Positions 32,495 to 35,337 of a stretch of DNA of 35,337 bases are shown here, one piece after another. The notes under the pieces were generated by a model. That model worked only from the letters and a program-made list of their open reading frames with translations, made no database searches and had not been told where the DNA came from. The first letter of the stretch is position 1; each line of letters starts with the position of its first letter. Location of the stretch: assembly GCA_016296575.1 (NCBI GenBank), contig JAEDJA010000027.1, forward strand, positions 1-35,337, given 5' to 3'. The position numbers and the translations under genes are program-made. The DNA comes from Treponema sp. (GTDB taxonomy: Bacteria > Spirochaetota > Spirochaetia > Treponematales > Treponemataceae).

Positions 32495-33108
32495 AGCTTG
32501 TTGTCGTTCATGACGCACATAACCAGCAGTATTCCCTTACCAACACTAAGGGAAACCTGGTCATCCTCCCATTCATTGCTTATCCCTAGAGGATAGGAAG
32601 AATAAAGTTCGGCATCTTCAATACAGTACTTTGCGCCTTTTATTGAAACACCACTACACTTGTCTGTCCATGAAAATATAGACAGATATGTGTAGTTTTC
32701 TTTTTTAATGGTGCAATTTGAATCACATAAAAAAATACTTGAAGCCGACGATTTTATCAGGCATGAAACTTTTCTTTCCAGGCAAAATTCCATCACCTGA
32801 AAATTGGCAAACTGATGATCAGGACGTCCACCCATGGCGCAATAAAGTTCAATTTCAGAGGCACCCTTTTCAATTGCAAGACGGACTGCATAAAGAGTAT
32901 CCGTGTCATCTTTTTCATGGGGCAGGACAATAGCTTTTTCCAAAGGAATTTCACTGGAACTGGAATCAAAATCACCTACTACAAGATCGGGAACAATTCC
33001 CATTTCAAGACAATAATCATAACCCCTGTCGCAGGCAATAATAAAGAGATCTGGATCAGAATGTGGCATTACATCCTTAACACCACCACATACAACAGCA
33101 TATTTCAT
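32491..33108 (-). CDS. thiN: Thiamine pyrophosphokinase
   Basis: A 205-residue enzyme that transfers pyrophosphate from ATP to thiamine to make thiamine diphosphate. Family motifs: CDRGYDYCLEMGIVPDLVVGDFDS near 26-49, the metal-binding DDTDT near 67-71 and GGRPDHQFANF near 92-102, then a C-terminal beta-sandwich. Length is normal. Its ATG shares one base with the stop of a 47-codon gene upstream (TAATG), so the two are translationally coupled. The 3' end overlaps the convergent GH13 gene by 4 nt. Confidence 0.93.
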   Translation of the reverse strand: MKYAVVCGGVKDVMPHSDPDLFIIACDRGYDYCLEMGIVPDLVVGDFDSSSSEIPLEKAIVLPHEKDDTDTLYAVRLAIEKGASEIELYCAMGGRPDHQFANFQVMEFCLERKVSCLIKSSASSIFLCDSNCTIKKENYTYLSIFSWTDKCSGVSIKGAKYCIEDAELYSSYPLGISNEWEDDQVSLSVGKGILLVMCVMNDNKL

Positions 33109-33251
33109 TAAATTGGAAGTTCCTTACCTTCTTTTTTCCATTCCATAAATTCAGCTGTAGCAGCAAAAATTACATCACCAGAAGAGCTTAGTGCAGTCTC
33201 TACAGAATCCTGAATTACACCAATAATAAAGCCTACTGAAACAACCTGCAT
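33108..33251 (-). CDS. Small conserved-looking protein upstream of thiN, unknown function
   Basis: A 47-residue reading frame starting ATG at 33251 (MQVVSVGFIIGVIQDS...) and ending FMEWKKEGKELPI with its TAA at 33110-33108 overlapping the thiN ATG. GAGG lies five bases before the start. The first half is hydrophobic and small-residue rich, the end charged. The good ribosome-binding site and TAATG overlap support real translation; no family is recognised. It could be a genuine small partner or mainly a coupling leader. Confidence 0.55.
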   Translation of the reverse strand: MQVVSVGFIIGVIQDSVETALSSSGDVIFAATAEFMEWKKEGKELPI

Positions 33252-33292
33252 TGAAACCTCATACAGTTCCAAACTTCAATAATCTTACTCAC

Positions 33293-33321
33293 TTGATAAC
33301 TCCAATAATCGTAAATATAAT
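33293..33321 (+). promoter_or_regulatory. Promoter of the endonuclease gene
   Basis: TTGATA (33293-33298), 17-nt spacer, TATAAT (33316-33321); AAGGAG and the ATG at 33366 follow about 40 bp downstream. Confidence 0.7.
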
Positions 33322-33365
33322 TATTTATTATAATAAAAATCCCTGCAGAAAAAAAGGAGATTTCA

Positions 33366-34370
33366 ATGAGAAAAGGCAATTCAAAAAAAAGCAATAAATA
33401 CAGAAGAAGAAAATCAAATTTTGTATTAAAGCTTGTTGTAATTATTTTGATTTTTATTGTCCTTATTTTTGCAGTTGATTATTGTTCGACAAAAACGAAC
33501 ATCCACAATTCTGCTACTGACACCGTTCACGATGTAAAAACTCAGATTCAGGATTCTGCCATAGACATAATGGAAGATATTCTTCCTAAAGAGAAAAAGG
33601 CAGAAGAAAATGCTGGTTCCACAAAAAAGGCAGCTGAATCAGAGTCTGGCATTTTTATTTTTCCCGAAAATCTTGAGCTACCTGTCTGTGCCGCCTCAAA
33701 AAATGGAACTGCGCCAGATCATCAGATCCGCCGTTTTAAAAATTACGTTGTTTGTTACAGAGAAAGTTATGAACAGGCAGAATGGGCTGCTTACTGTCTT
33801 GAAAAGGAAGAGCTTGTGAAAAATGCCTCCAGAGGTGATGACTTTCGTGCAGATCCAGAAATCACTACAGGTTCAGCTACTCTTGCAGATTACAAAAAAA
33901 GTGGTTACGACCGTGGACACCTTGCTCCTGCCGCTGATTTTGCATTTTCCGAAGAAGCTATGAGTGAATCATTTTTTCTCAGCAACATGAGTCCTCAGGC
34001 TCCTGGTTTAAATCGTGAAATCTGGCAGTATCTAGAGGGACAGGTTCGGACTTGGGCTGACAGATTTGGAAAAGTATATGTTATTACAGGTCCAGTTCTT
34101 GAAAAACCAGCTGAAGCCTACGACTATATAGGAGAAAATCAGGTTTCAATTCCTGAATTCTATTATAAAGTGCTCTTAGTTCCAACCCATGAGTCATTAA
34201 TGAGCATTGGATTTATTATTCCTAATAAAAAATGCAAAGACACTTTTTGGAATTATGCTGTTACTATTGATGAAGTAGAGCGTAGAACCGGACTAGATTT
34301 TTACTCACTTCTGGATGACCATTTAGAAGATAAATTGGAATCCGAATATGCTCTTGAAAACTGGAAATAA
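33366..34370 (+). CDS. Membrane-anchored DNA/RNA non-specific endonuclease (NUC1 family)
   Basis: A 334-residue protein with a very basic N-terminus, one membrane helix (about 18-38, uncleaved anchor likely), a polar linker, and a beta-beta-alpha-metal endonuclease domain (about 110-325). The catalytic motif is DRGHLAPAADF with His185 as general base; NMSPQAPGLNREIWQYLE supplies the metal-binding Asn and the Glu; YVITGPV and FYYKVLL are the following strands. Relatives (Serratia nuclease, NucA) cut DNA and RNA outside the cytoplasm for nutrient scavenging or DNA uptake. AAGGAG precedes the ATG. The gene borders the repeat array and rRNA operon. Confidence 0.9.
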   Translation: MRKGNSKKSNKYRRRKSNFVLKLVVIILIFIVLIFAVDYCSTKTNIHNSATDTVHDVKTQIQDSAIDIMEDILPKEKKAEENAGSTKKAAESESGIFIFPENLELPVCAASKNGTAPDHQIRRFKNYVVCYRESYEQAEWAAYCLEKEELVKNASRGDDFRADPEITTGSATLADYKKSGYDRGHLAPAADFAFSEEAMSESFFLSNMSPQAPGLNREIWQYLEGQVRTWADRFGKVYVITGPVLEKPAEAYDYIGENQVSIPEFYYKVLLVPTHESLMSIGFIIPNKKCKDTFWNYAVTIDEVERRTGLDFYSLLDDHLEDKLESEYALENWK

Positions 34371-34428
34371 GTAAGAAGCCATCAATTATACAAACACCTG
34401 CAAAACTGCAATAAATGTGTGAAAAAAA

Positions 34429-34744
34429 ACTTGTAGACTTACTAGTTTCTTTCCAAAGGCTTATTGTGAAAAGCGGTCTAGGTTTCAGGTGAGGCTGCGC
34501 AGCATAGCTGCTTGCCAAATCTGCTAAGAAGCTGTCCAATAAGTTTGCATTACGGTGGTTGAGTTTACGGTCCCTGAGCCATGTCGAAGGGTGGTATCCT
34601 GAGCCATGTCGAAGGGTCGAAACCACCACATTTAGTGTAGCGCTCATTACTTTTGTGACAGCCCCTTTACCGCAAGGGACTTGCGGCCGCAGATATCTAC
34701 TATCCCGCGCTCGCGGGAAAAGTAATACGGAAGCTGCTGGCTTT
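34429..34744 (+). repeat. Tandem repeat copy 1 (long form, carries an inserted palindrome)
   Basis: Shares with copies 2-4 the block from ACTAGTTTCTTTCCAAAGGC through GAGGCTGCGCAG to TTGCCAAATCTGCTA, and the tail GCGGGAAAAGTAATACGG followed by AAGCTGCTGGCTTTT. Between them is a 165-bp middle section, including the 34554-34627 palindrome and the segment CCGCAGATATCTACTATCCC that is otherwise found only in copy 4. Confidence 0.8.
34554..34627. repeat. REP-like palindrome with two 20-bp direct repeats
   Basis: GGTGGTT (34554-34560) and AACCACC (34621-34627) form the ends. Inside, CCTGAGCCATGTCGAAGGGT occurs exactly at 34573-34592 and 34598-34617. This looks like a small mobile palindromic element inserted in repeat copy 1. 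Confidence 0.75.
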
Positions 34745-34746
34745 TA

Positions 34747-34900
34747 AAAAAAAAAGCCTTGAAAGCTTTACTAGTTTTCTTCCAAAGGCATATTGTGAAA
34801 ATCGGTCTAGGTTTCGTACGAGGCTGCGCAGCTTAGCTGCTTGCCAAATCTGCTATCCCACGCTCGCGGGAAAAGTAATACGGAAGCTGCCGTCTTTTTT
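34747..34900 (+). repeat. Tandem repeat copy 2 (short form)
   Basis: Begins with an A-run and GCCTTGAAAGCTTTACTAG and ends TACGGAAGCTGCCGTCTTTTTT. The end is a terminator-like hairpin for the plus strand (ACGG/CCGT plus T6). The beginning read on the minus strand (AGCCTT...AAGGCT plus T-run) is a terminator-like hairpin for that strand. Confidence 0.85.
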
Positions 34901-34905
34901 ATAAC

Positions 34906-35064
34906 AAAAAAAAAGCCTTGAGAGCTTTACTAGTTTTCTTTCTAAAGGCTTATTGTGAAAATCGGTCTAGGTTTCGTACGAGGCTGCGCAGCTTAGCTGC
35001 TTGCCAAATCTGCTATCCCACGCTCGCGGGAAAAGTAATACGGAAGCTGCCGTCTTTTTTTTTT
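34906..35064 (+). repeat. Tandem repeat copy 3 (short form)
   Basis: Nearly identical to copy 2, 159 bp downstream of it, with the same boundaries, the same missing middle section and the same terminator-like ends. The high identity suggests recent duplication of the short form. Confidence 0.85.
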
Positions 35065-35068
35065 AAAC

Positions 35069-35278
35069 AAAAAAAAAGCCTTGAAAGCTTTACTAGTTTC
35101 TTTCTAAAGGCTTATTGTGAAAATCGGTCTAAGTTTCTGGCGAGGCTGCGCAACATAGCTGCTTGCCAAATCTGCTAAAAACAGCCATTCAGGCTGTTTT
35201 TACCCTTTCAGGGCCGCAGATATCTACTATCCCGCTTCTAACGCGGGAAAAGTAGTACGGAAGCTGCTAGCTTTTTTT
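35069..35278 (+). repeat. Tandem repeat copy 4 (long form), tail mirrors the 5S rRNA end
   Basis: Begins GCCTTGAAAGCTTTACTAG at 35078. Its middle holds a perfect hairpin AAAAACAGCC/GGCTGTTTTT (around 35178-35201), then CCGCAGATATCTACTATCCC. The tail ACGCGGGAAAAGTAGTACGG, AAGCTGCTAGC and T7 is almost the reverse complement of the adjacent minus-strand 5S end, so copy 4 and the 5S gene form a large inverted repeat centred near 35283. Confidence 0.85.
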
Positions 35279-35289
35279 AAAGAAAAAAA

Positions 35290-35337
35290 AGCCAGCAGCT
35301 TCCTACTTTCCCGCGTTAGCAGTATCATCGGCGTAAG
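35290..35337 (-). rRNA. rrf: 5S ribosomal RNA, 3' end (partial, continues beyond window)
   Basis: Read on the minus strand the last bases give ACGCCGATGATACTGC, then GCGGGAAAGTAGG and AAGCTGCTGGC followed by eight T. This is the conserved end of bacterial 5S rRNA (loop E region CGCCGATGGTACTGC, helix IV ...GGGA(G/A)AGTAGG, and the 3' strand of helix I). Only about 48 nt are in the window; the rest of the rRNA operon should lie to the right. Confidence 0.85.

Noticed and set aside
34559..35178. Small open frames within the tandem repeats (LKAYCENRS-type peptides)
   Set aside because: They recur because the DNA repeats, lack ribosome-binding sites, and run through hairpins and palindromes.
34429..35278. 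CRISPR array
   Set aside because: The repeated units are 150 bp or more, contain hairpins and T-runs, and have no short uniform repeats with unique spacers; no cas genes are present.
34429..35278. Integron attC array
   Set aside because: No paired core sites of GTTRRRY type, no cassette genes between units and no integrase in the window.
34371..35337. tRNA genes next to the rRNA operon
   Set aside because: I looked for a GGTTCGAATCC-type T-arm and CCA-like ends on both strands and found none; GTCGAAGGGTCGAAACC belongs to the palindromic repeat.

Overview
The window is AT-rich bacterial chromosome that most resembles a gut or rumen spirochaete of the genus Treponema. This rests on gene content (anaerobic [FeFe] hydrogenase, FMN-binding flavin reductase lipoprotein, GldAFG-like ABC operon, ECF transporter, flavin reductase-rubredoxin, CitAB-type two-component system) and on the style of the intergenic repeats. 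The genus is inferred, not proven. Apart from the two ends, the window is ordinary, densely packed, mostly intact chromosome.

Layout. Positions 1-800 are a decayed accessory patch on the minus strand: a DnaB-like helicase tail with an in-frame stop, and a collapsed type III toxin-antitoxin (ToxIN) locus that still shows promoter, short leader, terminator and a ToxN gene with its middle deleted. Positions 853-9511 (minus) hold an HSL-type hydrolase lacking its catalytic histidine, a SulP transporter, an ECF transporter (S component, fused double ATPase, EcfT) and a large secreted FMN/FAD reductase lipoprotein. Positions 9663-17588 (plus) hold yhbY, a GldA-GldF-GldG-DUF4340 ABC operon, pth and a B12-binding radical SAM protein. 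Positions 17628-21572 (minus) hold a BtuFCD-like importer and a MATE exporter; the importer may supply cobalamin to the radical SAM enzyme facing it. Positions 21616-25306 (plus) hold an [FeFe] hydrogenase, a zinc-ribbon protein, a WYL regulator, then a flavin reductase-rubredoxin behind a leader of four consecutive hairpins. After a SemiSWEET/SGNH-like fusion (minus) come a CitAB-type two-component pair, a small membrane protein and a 1210-residue GH13 protein with a histone-H1-like tail. Thiamine pyrophosphokinase, coupled to a 47-codon gene, and a membrane-anchored DNA/RNA endonuclease follow. The right end is a four-copy imperfect tandem repeat lying against the 3' end of a 5S rRNA gene on the minus strand; each unit ends in a sequence like the 5S 3' tail.

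Themes. (1) Six genes without a visible ribosome-binding site (hydrolase, yhbY, pth, radical SAM, hydrogenase, histidine kinase) each have a -10 box ending 6-7 nt before the ATG, the geometry of leaderless mRNA, while most neighbours have clear Shine-Dalgarno sequences. (2) The most unusual non-coding items are the ToxIN relic, the four-hairpin leader at 24533-24674 and the 5S-tail repeat array at 34429-35278. No CRISPR array, tRNA gene, intact transposase or prophage was recognised.
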